DNA of 64,000 bases, taken from the NCBI RefSeq assembly GCF_014647495.1, contig NZ_BMPH01000001.1:372001-436000 (forward strand), read 5' to 3'. Below the pieces are notes generated by a model. The model had not been told where the DNA came from and did not search any database. It worked only from the letters and a program-made list of their open reading frames with translations. Position numbers and translations under genes: made by a program. Origin of the DNA: Glutamicibacter protophormiae (GTDB lineage Bacteria > Actinomycetota > Actinomycetes > Actinomycetales > Micrococcaceae). Below are positions 15,397 through 23,735 of this stretch, piece after piece (within the stretch, counting starts at the first letter, position 1; every line of letters begins with the position of its first letter).

Positions 15397-17085
15397 GTGG
15401 GCGCCAAGACACTGAAAACCGATGTGGTGATCATCGGCGGGGGACTATCGGGACTAGTTGCGGCGGCCGCAGCCGTAGACGCCGGCCGGCGCGTAACCAT
15501 CCTGGACCAGGAAAACTCGAATAACCTCGGTGGGCAGGCGTACTGGTCATTTGGCGGGCTCTTTCTTGTCGACTCGCCAGAGCAGCGACGTCTCCGCGTC
15601 AAGGATTCCTTTGAGCTTGCGTGGAGCGACTGGCAAGACAGTGCGCAGTTTGACCGCTTGGAAGACCAAGACTCGTGGGCCGTGAAGTGGGCGAAGGCCT
15701 ATGTCGAATTCGCCGCAGGGGAAAAACGCTCGTGGATTCGTGAACAGGGCATTGAGCTGACTCCAGTTGTGGGCTGGGCTGAACGGGGCAGCGGCGCTTC
15801 CGGGCGCCATGGGAACTCCGTTCCACGCTTCCACATTTCATGGGGGACTGGCACCGGAGTCAGCGGTCCGTTCGCGGAGAAAATTCTTCAAGCGCAACGG
15901 GATGGCAAGGCAGACCTCCGCTTCAGGCATCGCGTGACCGAACTGTTGGTGGTCGACGGGGTGGTCACCGGTGTTCGCGGTAGCATCCTGGAACCGGATG
16001 CAAGTGCCCGCGGAGTCAAGTCATCCCGGTGCGTGGACGGAGAGTTCGAGATCCAATCGCAGGCTGTGGTCGTGGCTACGGGAGGGATCGGCGGCAATCA
16101 CGAATTGGTCAGGAAATTCTGGCCGAAACGTCTTGGCAGCGCGCCGGCCCACATGATCTCCGGGGTGCCCGCCTACGTTGACGGCAGCGGATTGGAGCTG
16201 GGTGAAGCGGCAGGGGCAAGCGTGGTGAATCGCGATCGTATGTGGCATTACACCGAAGGAATCAGGAACTGGGACCCGATTTGGCCAATGCATGGCATCC
16301 GGATACTCCCTGGTCCCACCCCAATGTGGTTCGACGCGAATGGCAACCGCCTGCCTGTGCCTGGACTGCCCGGGCACGACACCATCGGTACCCTCCGTCA
16401 CTTGAGAACCGATGCAAGCGCGTCTGCATTTGATCACTCGTGGTTTGTCCTGAATCAAAGGATCATCGAGAAAGAATTCGCACTCTCAGGCTCCGAGCAG
16501 AATCCCGACCTCACCAACCATGACCGCCGGGCTGTGGTGGCGGACCGGATTTTCGGCAAGAGCGCCCCGGCGCCCGTCACAGCGTTCCTTGAGCACGGGG
16601 CGGATTTCGTGACATCCGAAACGCTTGAAGGCCTGGTCGCGAAAATGAATGCGATTGCGCCGGAAGCAACGCTGGACGCGGACCGCCTGCGCCAGCAAAT
16701 AGAATCACGAGATCTCCAAGTGGAAAACGCCTTCAGCAAGGACGCCCAGGTGCAAAGCATCCGGAATGCACGCCGGTATCTGGGTGACAGGCTCATGCGA
16801 GTCGTCGCGCCACATCGTATCCTCGACCCGGCCGCCGGGCCGCTGATCGCAGTGAAGCTGCACGTGCTGACCCGCAAGTCACTCGGCGGATTGCAAACTG
16901 ATCTTTCGGGACGTGTGCTGTCTCCGGAAGGCAATGTTCTGGACGGACTGTACGCCGTTGGGGAAGCCGCGGGTTTCGGTGGCGGCGGCATGCACGGATA
17001 CAACGCTCTCGAGGGAACTTTTCTCGGCGGGTGCCTTTTCACCGGCCGCCAAGCCGGCCGGGCCATAGGTGCGGAGGTCATTTAG
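15397..17085 (+). CDS. FAD-binding dehydrogenase (fumarate reductase/ketosteroid dehydrogenase superfamily)
   Basis: A 562-residue flavoprotein. The dinucleotide fold VVIIGGGLSGLVAAAAA starts at about residue 10, with LDQENSNNLGGQAYWSFGG following, typical of an actinobacterial group of FAD-binding dehydrogenases related to 3-ketosteroid-1-dehydrogenase. The C-terminal flavin motif is GLYAVGEAAGFGGGGMHGYN with GTFLGGCLFTGRQAG. The start is GTG 15397 with AGGCGGGG upstream. It stands alone between a divergent MFS gene and a tRNA. The substrate cannot be told from sequence. Confidence 0.85.
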   Translation: MGAKTLKTDVVIIGGGLSGLVAAAAAVDAGRRVTILDQENSNNLGGQAYWSFGGLFLVDSPEQRRLRVKDSFELAWSDWQDSAQFDRLEDQDSWAVKWAKAYVEFAAGEKRSWIREQGIELTPVVGWAERGSGASGRHGNSVPRFHISWGTGTGVSGPFAEKILQAQRDGKADLRFRHRVTELLVVDGVVTGVRGSILEPDASARGVKSSRCVDGEFEIQSQAVVVATGGIGGNHELVRKFWPKRLGSAPAHMISGVPAYVDGSGLELGEAAGASVVNRDRMWHYTEGIRNWDPIWPMHGIRILPGPTPMWFDANGNRLPVPGLPGHDTIGTLRHLRTDASASAFDHSWFVLNQRIIEKEFALSGSEQNPDLTNHDRRAVVADRIFGKSAPAPVTAFLEHGADFVTSETLEGLVAKMNAIAPEATLDADRLRQQIESRDLQVENAFSKDAQVQSIRNARRYLGDRLMRVVAPHRILDPAAGPLIAVKLHVLTRKSLGGLQTDLSGRVLSPEGNVLDGLYAVGEAAGFGGGGMHGYNALEGTFLGGCLFTGRQAGRAIGAEVI

Positions 17086-17214
17086 ATCCGTAGAAAGCTG
17101 CGATCCGCAGGATGCACTCTTGCCCTGCTTCATCCTCATCGACTCGTACTTAGGCCTCTAAAGGATCCGCCCGCAAAGGCCGCCAGCCTTGGTCGGTTGT
17201 TTCACAACCTTGAA

Positions 17215-17257
17215 CAGAACCGCCGTTCACTTGGAATCAAGTAAACGGCGGTTCTGC
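17215..17257 (-). terminator. Hairpin terminator between FAD dehydrogenase and tRNA-Arg
   Basis: A 13-bp stem (17215-17227 with 17245-17257) continues after one mismatch into an inner stem ACTTG/CAAGT with loop GAAT. It lies just 3' of the minus-strand tRNA-Arg and convergent to the FAD dehydrogenase, so it may serve both. Confidence 0.75.
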
Positions 17258-17263
17258 ATCTTG

Positions 17264-17337
17264 CGCCCCCGGCGGGATTCGAACCCACGACCTAGAGATT
17301 AGAAGGCTCTTGCTCTATCCAGCTGAGCTACGGAGGC
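17264..17337 (-). tRNA. tRNA-Arg (anticodon TCT)
   Basis: Read on the minus strand, acceptor arms GCCTCCG and CGGGGGC pair (one T-G), the D stem is GCTC/GAGC, the T stem GTGGG/CCCGC with loop TTCGAAT, and the anticodon loop is CTTCTAA, giving TCT for AGA codons. The last anticodon-stem pair is a C-T mismatch. CCA is not encoded. TAAACT about 15 bp upstream is a likely -10. Confidence 0.95.
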
Positions 17338-17368
17338 TGAACCCAAAATAGTTTAGCCTATGGTTCGC

Positions 17369-17396
17369 TTGGAACGCGATTCGAAGCGGATAGGCT
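17369..17396 (+). promoter_or_regulatory. Predicted promoter of the CPBP protease gene
   Basis: TTGGAA (17369-17374) and TAGGCT (17391-17396) spaced by 16 bp, about 45 bp before the GTG at 17441. Assigned by eye. Confidence 0.4.
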
Positions 17397-17440
17397 GGAG
17401 CCAGCGGTGAGATTACAGTTGCTGATTAGGCGAGGTTAAC

Positions 17441-18352
17441 GTGCAACGATGGAAAATCGGCGGGCTACGAGGAACTGTGTTGTTCTGCCTCTTGAGCATG
17501 CTTCTCGCGTGGATCGTAGCCATGCCGTTGTGGCTCGGCCCGGGACTGGGCCATCCGTCATTCACATGGATCGCGCTGGCAATGATGATAACTCCGAGTA
17601 TTGCAGCTGTTGTCGTGGCGGCGCTCGAAGGGACGCTCGGACGATTTTTCGCGGACGTTGGCATGTGGCCAGTGCATCGGCCCTGGCGCTTCATCACAGC
17701 AATGCTCCTCGGGATACTGATTCCGGTATTTCTGATTATCCAGGCAGTGTTCGTGGGGTCCTGGATCGGTGTCTTTCCCGGGGATCTGCAGAACTTCACG
17801 ATCTTGAAAACCGTTTCAGGCGAGGCCGGTGTCGGACGTTACCTTGTTGATCAAGGTGGTTTGATTCTTGTTGCCGGACTTGTAAACCTTCTCCCTGCTC
17901 TAGGTGAAGAGGTGGGTTGGCGCGGCTGGTTGTGGCCTCGACTGCAACCGTTGGGCCAGTTGCCTGCCATCCTTATTTCCGGAGTCGTGTGGGGGCTTTG
18001 GCATGCGCCACTGATTCTTCTGGGTTACAACTACCCTCTGGCCGACGGGCCGTGGGGCGTGATGTCCATGTGTGGCATGTGCATTGTGGTGGGCGCATTC
18101 TTTGCCTGGCTGCGTTCCTTTTCCCAATCGGTCTGGCCCGCGGCCTTCGCCCATGCGATTTTTAATGCCAGCGCGGGTCTCGTGTCGCTGTTCATGGTGA
18201 TGGGGACGATGCTCGATACTCAAAAAACTTCCATCCTCGGTTGGTCAGGATGGATTCTTCCAGCGGCCCTCATAACGGTCATGCTGTTCGCACGAGTCTT
18301 CCGTGAACAGGAAAAACCGGAAGTATCCACAGTTCGTTCGGTGCGTTCTTGA
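17441..18352 (+). CDS. CPBP family intramembrane metalloprotease
   Basis: A 303-residue membrane protein of the CAAX protease/bacteriocin-processing (ABI, CPBP) family. The three active-site motifs are present: ALGEEVGWRGWLWPRL (EExxxR, about 155), VVWGLWHAPLIL (FxxxH type) and AFAHAIFNASAG (HxxxN). About eight helices are visible. The start is GTG 17441. Members process or cleave membrane proteins or protect against bacteriocins; the substrate here is unknown. It stands between a tRNA and an ssb paralogue. Confidence 0.9.
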   Translation: MQRWKIGGLRGTVLFCLLSMLLAWIVAMPLWLGPGLGHPSFTWIALAMMITPSIAAVVVAALEGTLGRFFADVGMWPVHRPWRFITAMLLGILIPVFLIIQAVFVGSWIGVFPGDLQNFTILKTVSGEAGVGRYLVDQGGLILVAGLVNLLPALGEEVGWRGWLWPRLQPLGQLPAILISGVVWGLWHAPLILLGYNYPLADGPWGVMSMCGMCIVVGAFFAWLRSFSQSVWPAAFAHAIFNASAGLVSLFMVMGTMLDTQKTSILGWSGWILPAALITVMLFARVFREQEKPEVSTVRSVRS

Positions 18353-18424
18353 AAGAGTGGAATAGGGCCGACCATGGTGTGGAAGCCGGCATTCGCCGGT
18401 ACCTCGTTCAAAGGAGAACACGCC

Positions 18425-18898
18425 ATGGCTGATCTGATGACCATCCGGGGGATTGTCGGTACGGAGCCGCAGCTGAGTATTACCCCCAAGGGTCTAGCGG
18501 TGCTCAAGTTCCGTGTCGCGACCCATGAACGCAAGCGTGATGGAGAGACCGGGCAGTGGGTTGACGGCGCGACGAGCTGGTTCTCTGTCTCGGCCTTTCG
18601 GGCTCTGGCTGAAAACGCGATGGAGTCGATCGCCCAAGGAGACCATTTGGTGATCTTCGGAAAGCTGCAGATTCGGCAATTCGACCGTCCCGATGGCACC
18701 CGGGGCATGAGCGCTGACCTTGAGGCCTATTCGCTGGGGCATGACCTCCGGTACGGCATTTCCCAATTTACAAAGGTTCGCAGTGACAACGGCGACGGCG
18801 ATCGCATCACTCACTCGTCCGCTGTCGACGCCCCTCGCGCTCCGGGTGAAACCGGGAGTGAAAATATGTGGGCCAGCGAGGAGACCGACGCTGCGTGA
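18425..18898 (+). CDS. ssb: Single-stranded DNA-binding protein, secondary paralogue
   Basis: A 157-residue OB-fold protein. TIRGIVGTEPQLS, LKFRVATHERKRD and WFSVSAFRALAENAMESIAQGDHLVI match SSB. The start ATG 18425 has AAAGGAGAA 8 bp upstream; upstream in-frame codons are not supported. The C-terminus ends SENMWASEETDAA instead of the acidic DDDIPF tip that recruits partners, so this is probably an accessory SSB rather than the replication protein. A small hairpin (CCGGC/GCCGG, 18386-18399) lies in its leader. Confidence 0.88.
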   Translation: MADLMTIRGIVGTEPQLSITPKGLAVLKFRVATHERKRDGETGQWVDGATSWFSVSAFRALAENAMESIAQGDHLVIFGKLQIRQFDRPDGTRGMSADLEAYSLGHDLRYGISQFTKVRSDNGDGDRITHSSAVDAPRAPGETGSENMWASEETDAA

Positions 18899-18913
18899 AT
18901 CCGGCGAAACCCT

Positions 18914-18948
18914 CGGTGCCCGGGTGGGCTTTGTGAATCCGGGCACCG
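18914..18948 (+). terminator. Probable terminator after ssb
   Basis: CGGTGCCCGG (18914-18923) pairs perfectly with CCGGGCACCG (18939-18948) across a 15-nt loop, 15 bp after the ssb stop. There is no T-run, so termination is likely but not certain. Confidence 0.55.
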
Positions 18949-19011
18949 TGAGAGGAAGATTCTGCCGAATGGATTGGGTTTTGGAGCCTGCGACAGACTA
19001 GCCTTAAGGTT

Positions 19012-20694
19012 ATGGCGGAATTCATTTATACGATGACCAAGGCTCGCAAGGCCGTTGGTGACAAAGTCATTCTTGACGATGTCAGCATGTCGTTCTATCC
19101 GGGCGCCAAAATTGGTGTCGTGGGCCCTAACGGTGCTGGTAAGTCAACAATCCTGAAGATCATGGCGGGCATTGATACCCCGTCGAACGGTGAGGCTCGA
19201 CTCTCACCGGGTTACTCGGTCGGCATCCTCCTGCAGGAGCCACCGCTGAACGAAGAAAAGACCGTCCTGGGCAACGTCCAGGAAGGCGTTGGTGAGATCT
19301 ACGAAAAGATCCAGCGCTTCAACGAAATCTCCGAAGAAATGGCCCAGGACGGCGCCGACTTCGACTCCTTGCTGGAAGAGATGGGCAAGCTGCAGGAAGC
19401 GATTGACGCTGCCGACGCTTGGGACATCGACAACCAGCTCGAGCAGGCTATGGACGCGTTGCGCTGCCCGCCAGGCGATGAAATGGTGACCCACCTCTCC
19501 GGTGGTGAGCGTCGTCGCGTTGCACTGTGCAAGTTGCTTCTGCAGAAGCCGGACCTGCTGCTGCTCGATGAGCCTACTAACCACTTGGACGCCGAGTCGG
19601 TCCTGTGGCTCGAGCAGCACCTGTCGGCCTACCCGGGCGCCGTCCTGGCCGTGACCCACGATCGTTACTTCCTCGATCACGTCGCCGAGTGGATCTGTGA
19701 AGTCGACCGCGGTCGTCTGCACCCATACGAAGGCAACTACTCCACCTACCTGGAGAAGAAGCGCGAACGCATGGAAGTCCAGGGCAAGAAGGACCAGAAG
19801 CTGGCAAAGCGCCTGGCGGAGGAACTCGAATGGGTTCGCTCCAACGCCAAGGGACGCCAGACCAAATCCAAGGCCCGTCTTGCACGCTACGAGGAGATGG
19901 CAGCAGAAGCCGAGCGCACACGCAAGCTTGACTTCGAAGAAATCCAGATCCCACCAGGCCCGCGCCTGGGCCAGCTGGTTATCGAGGCCAAGAACCTGAA
20001 GAAGGGCTTTGGCGACCGCGTCCTCATCGACGGGCTGTCGTTCTCGTTGCCGCGCAACGGCATCGTTGGTGTCATCGGTCCGAACGGTGTCGGTAAGTCG
20101 ACCTTGTTCAAGACCATCGTCGGCATGGAGCAGCTGGACGACGGCGACCTGAAGATCGGCGATACCGTCAAGATCTCCTACGTTGACCAGAACCGCGAAA
20201 ACATCGATCCGAACAAGAGCCTGTGGGAAGTCGTTTCGGATGGCCTGGACTACATCCAGGTTGGCCAGGTTGAAATGCCGTCGCGCGCCTATGTTTCAGC
20301 CTTCGGTTTCAAGGGTCCAGATCAGCAGAAGAAGGCAGGTGTGCTCTCCGGTGGTGAGCGCAACCGCCTGAACTTGGCACTGACCCTCAAGCAGGGCGGC
20401 AACCTGTTGCTGCTTGATGAGCCTACCAACGACCTTGACGTTGAAACGCTGTCCTCGCTGGAAAACGCACTCCTGGAGTTCCCGGGCTGTGCAGTGGTCG
20501 TATCCCACGACCGTTGGTTCCTGGACCGCGTGGCTACCCACATCCTGGCCTACGAGGGCACGGAAGAGAACCCATCGAACTGGTACTGGTTCGAGGGCAA
20601 CTTCGAGTCCTACGAAGCCAACAAGATCGAGCGCTTGGGTGCGGATGCAGCGAAGCCGCACCGCGTTACCCACCGTCGCTTGACTCGCGACTAA
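19012..20694 (+). CDS. ettA: Energy-dependent translational throttle protein EttA
   Basis: A ribosome-associated ABC-F ATPase that gates the first elongation step according to the ATP/ADP ratio. It has 560 residues. Two ABC domains carry Walker A GPNGAGKST and GPNGVGKST, signatures LSGGERRRVAL and LSGGERNRLNL, and Walker B LLLLDEPTNHLD and LLLLDEPTNDLD. The EttA arm follows the first Walker A, and the charged linker is KKRERMEVQGKKDQKLAKRL. Length and linker fit EttA rather than Uup. The start is ATG 19012 with AAGGTT just before it. It is monocistronic and ends in a strong terminator. Confidence 0.95.
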   Translation: MAEFIYTMTKARKAVGDKVILDDVSMSFYPGAKIGVVGPNGAGKSTILKIMAGIDTPSNGEARLSPGYSVGILLQEPPLNEEKTVLGNVQEGVGEIYEKIQRFNEISEEMAQDGADFDSLLEEMGKLQEAIDAADAWDIDNQLEQAMDALRCPPGDEMVTHLSGGERRRVALCKLLLQKPDLLLLDEPTNHLDAESVLWLEQHLSAYPGAVLAVTHDRYFLDHVAEWICEVDRGRLHPYEGNYSTYLEKKRERMEVQGKKDQKLAKRLAEELEWVRSNAKGRQTKSKARLARYEEMAAEAERTRKLDFEEIQIPPGPRLGQLVIEAKNLKKGFGDRVLIDGLSFSLPRNGIVGVIGPNGVGKSTLFKTIVGMEQLDDGDLKIGDTVKISYVDQNRENIDPNKSLWEVVSDGLDYIQVGQVEMPSRAYVSAFGFKGPDQQKKAGVLSGGERNRLNLALTLKQGGNLLLLDEPTNDLDVETLSSLENALLEFPGCAVVVSHDRWFLDRVATHILAYEGTEENPSNWYWFEGNFESYEANKIERLGADAAKPHRVTHRRLTRD

Positions 20695-20708
20695 GGGTTT
20701 CGGGTATG

Positions 20709-20740
20709 GAAAAAGCCGCCACGAATGTGGCGGCTTTTTC
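20709..20740. terminator. Bidirectional terminator of ettA and flavin reductase
   Basis: GAAAAAGCCGCCAC (20709-20722), loop GAAT, GTGGCGGCTTTTTC (20727-20740). It has an A-run on one side and a T-run on the other, so it works on both strands between two convergent genes. Confidence 0.93.
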
Positions 20741-20768
20741 GTTCCCTGGCGAAGTATCTTCTGGCCGC

Positions 20769-21272
20769 CTAGTTGTTCGGCGAGGGGGCCAGGAGGCCTG
20801 ACAGCCGGACGTATTGGCGGTCTTGGTGGAGCAGGTGCTGCTGATGGGCGCCGTGCAGGATTTCATGGACTTCGGCGGCGATAAGCCGTGAACCGCCGAC
20901 GCTAATCGAGGAGTGCAAGCTCGCGCGAAGAGCTACCGGCGCGTGTGGAAAGTATGGTTCGCCAGAGGGCAGGAACTGGAATCCCTGTTCCTGCGTGAAG
21001 CGAGGGGCCCCGGGCTGTGCGAAGTTCGTCGCCAATTCGTCATGGTCTTCGCCCAACAAGTGGATCATGAAGCTCGACGCGGACAATACTGCCCCTGCTG
21101 CTCCGGATTCCTTGGTCAGGGAGAAGGACACCGCTACCGGCTCAATGGACAGCGATGCCAGCGATGACACCGTCAGGCCATAGGGAATGCCGTCGACCGT
21201 TGCGGTGATGAGCGCGACGCCGGCGGGATGATGACGGAAAGCGGTCCGGAAATCATCGGATAAAGTCGACAT
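20769..21272 (-). CDS. Flavin reductase family protein, predicted SoxR target
   Basis: A 167-residue FMN-binding split-barrel protein that reduces flavins with NAD(P)H. FRHHPAGVALITATVDGIPYG and VSFSLTKESG match the flavin reductase domain, and LLGEDHDELATNFA is also typical. ATG 21272 is preferred because AGAAGGA lies 9 bp upstream; GTG 21278 is in frame but too close to that site. It is divergent from soxR, and its promoter contains the soxbox in a 19-bp spacer, so SoxR very likely activates it when redox-active compounds are present. Confidence 0.88.
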   Translation of the reverse strand: MSTLSDDFRTAFRHHPAGVALITATVDGIPYGLTVSSLASLSIEPVAVSFSLTKESGAAGAVLSASSFMIHLLGEDHDELATNFAQPGAPRFTQEQGFQFLPSGEPYFPHAPVALRASLHSSISVGGSRLIAAEVHEILHGAHQQHLLHQDRQYVRLSGLLAPSPNN

Positions 21273-21362
21273 ATTCACTGATCCTTCTGCCGGGCTGACG
21301 AGGGCGGCCCGGTGTTGGTCAGGGCCGTTGCCAACCCTGAATCTAAATCATCTCTACGCCCA

Positions 21363-21393
21363 ACACTAAGACTTCAAGTAAACTTGAGGTCAA
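21363..21393 (-). promoter_or_regulatory. SoxR-controlled promoter (soxbox) of the flavin reductase gene
   Basis: CTTCAAGTAAACTTGAGG (21372-21389) is a near-perfect match to the enterobacterial soxbox CCTCAAGTTAACTTGAGG. Read on the minus strand it lies between -35 TTGACC (21393-21388) and -10 TAGTGT (21368-21363) with a 19-bp spacer, the long spacer that MerR-family activators need. The direction therefore points to the flavin reductase; soxR itself may be affected as well. Confidence 0.85.
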
Positions 21394-21410
21394 GCAGGAG
21401 TGTGGTGATC

Positions 21411-21914
21411 ATGGACACAAATGGCGGCGACGAGCTGTCGCACAAGATGCCGGGGCAGGAACTGCTGAGCATTGGCACGGTGAGCGAGCGAACCGGGGTT
21501 GCCCGCTCGGCCCTGCACTATTACGAAGACGTCGGACTCATTGCGTCGCTTCGATCGGCGGGTAATCAGCGCCGGTATCCGCGGCACATGCTGCGCAGGA
21601 TCTCGCTGATTACGGTGGGCAGCAAGTTGGGTATTCCGCTGAACGACATCAAGCGCGCGCTGGAGCCGGTGCCAATGAACACCATGCCCTCCGAAGCCGA
21701 CTGGCTGCGGGCAACGGCCGAATGGAAACGGGTCCTGGAGGCGCGCCGAAGGGCCATCGAGGAACTCGAAGACCGTTTGATGGGCTGCATCGGCTGCGGA
21801 TGCCTTTCCATGCAGGCCTGTACCTTGCTGAACCCGGAGGACGCGCTGGCCCGCGAAGGCTCGGGTGCACGCCGCCTGGAAGCCGCCGATGACGAAGACT
21901 TGCGCGCGACCTGA
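21411..21914 (+). CDS. soxR: Redox-sensing activator SoxR
   Basis: A MerR-family activator with a [2Fe-2S] cluster oxidised by redox-cycling compounds. It has 167 residues from ATG 21411, with AGGAG 10 bp upstream; a GTG at 21405 is also possible. The HTH is GTVSERTGVARSALHYYEDVG followed by QRRYPRHMLRRI. The dimerisation helix leads to CIGCGCLSMQAC, the exact C-x2-C-x-C-x5-C pattern of SoxR. It lies next to a soxbox and a divergent flavin reductase. Actinobacterial SoxR generally responds to secondary metabolites rather than driving soxS. Confidence 0.95.
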   Translation: MDTNGGDELSHKMPGQELLSIGTVSERTGVARSALHYYEDVGLIASLRSAGNQRRYPRHMLRRISLITVGSKLGIPLNDIKRALEPVPMNTMPSEADWLRATAEWKRVLEARRRAIEELEDRLMGCIGCGCLSMQACTLLNPEDALAREGSGARRLEAADDEDLRAT

Positions 21915-21935
21915 CCCTGCCCGCCGCCGTGCCGG

Positions 21936-22823
21936 CTACAGGGAGTCTTCCGGCAGCCTGACCATACCTTCCTGCGCCACCGTTGCCACCAGGGTTCCCT
22001 CGCGGTCGTAGAACTGTCCGGTCCCCAGACCGCGGGCCGATGAAGCCGAGGGCGAATGCAGCACGTACAGCAGCCATTCATCGGCGCGGAAGTCCCGGTG
22101 CCACCACATGGCATGGTCCAGGCTCGCGACGCTCAAACCGGGGTGGACCCAGGTCTTGCCGTGGGCTCGTAGTACCGGTTCCAGCAGCATGTAGTCGCTG
22201 GCGTAGGCCAAGGCGGCACGATGCAGCGCCGGGTCGTCGGGAAGCTTGGCCGTGGTGCGCAACCAGACAACGGCCTCGGGGGACTTTTCGAACTTGTGCG
22301 GAAGATAGATGGCGTCGGTGACATGCCGGACATCGAATGGTCTTTGATAAGCCCACTCCCGCGCGACGGGGTGGTCGATGTGCCCGATGAGCTCGGCCGT
22401 GGTCGGCAGCGTCTCGGGGTCCGGAGCCGAGATCGGCAGCGGATCATGGTGCTCGATGCCCTGCGCCGGTTCCTGGAACGAGGTGATCATCGACAGGATC
22501 GGCTCGCCGTTCTGGTAGGCGTGCACGCGCCGGGCCGAAAAGGATCGTCCGTCGCGCAGGCGCTGGACGCCGAAAGTGATGTTCTGGTTGGGATCTCCGG
22601 GTCGCAGGAAATAGCCATGGAGGGAATGCACGGCGCGGCTTGGTTCAACCGTGCGCGTTGCCGCGACGACGGACTGGGCGAGCACCTGGCCGCCAAAGAC
22701 ACGCCCGAAGGTGTGCGACGGGGTGTGGCCTACGAAGATATCCTCATCGGTTCGCGCATGGTCATCGCCATCCAAATTGAGCAGATCCAGCAGCATTTGT
22801 GTTGTGCCTAGTTCTTCGGACAC
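21936..22823 (-). CDS. tesB: Acyl-CoA thioesterase II (TesB)
   Basis: Hydrolyses acyl-CoA to free acid and CoA. The 295 residues form a double hot-dog fold. HTFGRVFGGQVLAQSVVAA (about 33-50) and SLHGYFLRPGDPNQNI are TesB signatures, and SLDHAMWWHRDFRADEWLLY carries the second-domain catalytic region (the Asp in SLDHAMW). The start is GTG 22823 with GGAG 8 bp upstream. It is monocistronic. Confidence 0.93.
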   Translation of the reverse strand: MSEELGTTQMLLDLLNLDGDDHARTDEDIFVGHTPSHTFGRVFGGQVLAQSVVAATRTVEPSRAVHSLHGYFLRPGDPNQNITFGVQRLRDGRSFSARRVHAYQNGEPILSMITSFQEPAQGIEHHDPLPISAPDPETLPTTAELIGHIDHPVAREWAYQRPFDVRHVTDAIYLPHKFEKSPEAVVWLRTTAKLPDDPALHRAALAYASDYMLLEPVLRAHGKTWVHPGLSVASLDHAMWWHRDFRADEWLLYVLHSPSASSARGLGTGQFYDREGTLVATVAQEGMVRLPEDSL

Positions 22824-22997
22824 GTTCTCGACTCCTTCAGGTCCATGATGTGAACGAAGGGCAACGTCGTGTACCCCTAAGTAACATGACGTCTTCTATT
22901 CACAGTCTCATCGTCCAACTATACGTTTCAAGGCAGTTCATGACGCCATTAGCGGAAGCAGGGAATGGCAGAACCTGAGTCGTGAGACGATGAATGC

Positions 22998-23657
22998 ATG
23001 GCAAGCAGCGCTTTAGTTTTTGACGACAATACCTCCGTCACGGATCTGGCGAACTTCATCAGCCGGGCCAAAACCGTGGAAGACGATGCGGCGCTGCTCA
23101 TGGCACGGGGTACCGCCCTGGCAGTCTACGTCCCGGTGCTGGTACCGGTGGACCTGGGCCAGGGGGAATACACCATCCTGGCCATGCGGGTGCACCGGCT
23201 GGCCCAGCCGGCGGAACTGACCCGCAGCTACTCCCTGGCATCGATGCAGGACCGTCTGGCCCGCATGGCGGACGGCTCGGTCGAGTTCTCGCTTCCACCG
23301 GTTGAAGAGAACCCTCGATGGGCCGGGATCTCGGTGCCGGTCTCGGGGTGGACCGACAGCGGAACCATCGCCGATGACGCGCTGCGCACCGCGGCCCAAT
23401 CGGGCATTGATGCCGTGGCCAAGGCCTTGCCTGAGAATCCCGGAAAGCCCGTAGTGGCTCAGATCCGCCAGCGGATCTGGTCATCGCCGATTCTTGCCAG
23501 CGAGCACGAGCTGCCCATGGGAGCGGCCTTCGCGATGCAGGCCCTGGGATTCCTCGTACTTGGCGGTGAAAGCCGGATCTTCCGCAACGGGGGCTGGGTG
23601 CGGATCAGCAACGGGCGCGGGCACGTGGTGCTGCGCCGGTCGTCGCTGCTGGGCTAA
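22998..23657 (+). CDS. Conserved hypothetical protein
   Basis: A 219-residue soluble protein that I do not recognise. It has an alternating alpha/beta character with no signal peptide or membrane helix. Recognisable stretches are LMARGTALAVYVPVLVPVD, YSLASMQDRLARMADGS and GWRISNGRGHVVLRR-like basic C-terminus (actual end VLRRSSLLG). Codon use is like the neighbours. ATG 22998 has no clear ribosome site, so the message may be leaderless. It is divergent from tesB and ends in a strong bidirectional terminator, so it is transcribed alone. No function is proposed. Confidence 0.75.
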   Translation: MASSALVFDDNTSVTDLANFISRAKTVEDDAALLMARGTALAVYVPVLVPVDLGQGEYTILAMRVHRLAQPAELTRSYSLASMQDRLARMADGSVEFSLPPVEENPRWAGISVPVSGWTDSGTIADDALRTAAQSGIDAVAKALPENPGKPVVAQIRQRIWSSPILASEHELPMGAAFAMQALGFLVLGGESRIFRNGGWVRISNGRGHVVLRRSSLLG

Positions 23658-23684
23658 CCGGCTGCAGCAGGCACTAAACGAAAG

Positions 23685-23720
23685 ATGGGCTGGAACTCCC
23701 GGGGGAGTTCCAGCCCATCC
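23685..23720. terminator. Bidirectional terminator
   Basis: A perfect 16-bp stem (23685-23700 with 23705-23720) with loop CGGG separates the hypothetical protein gene from the convergent globin gene. Confidence 0.9.
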
Positions 23721-23735
23721 ATGTTCTGCGGCAGG

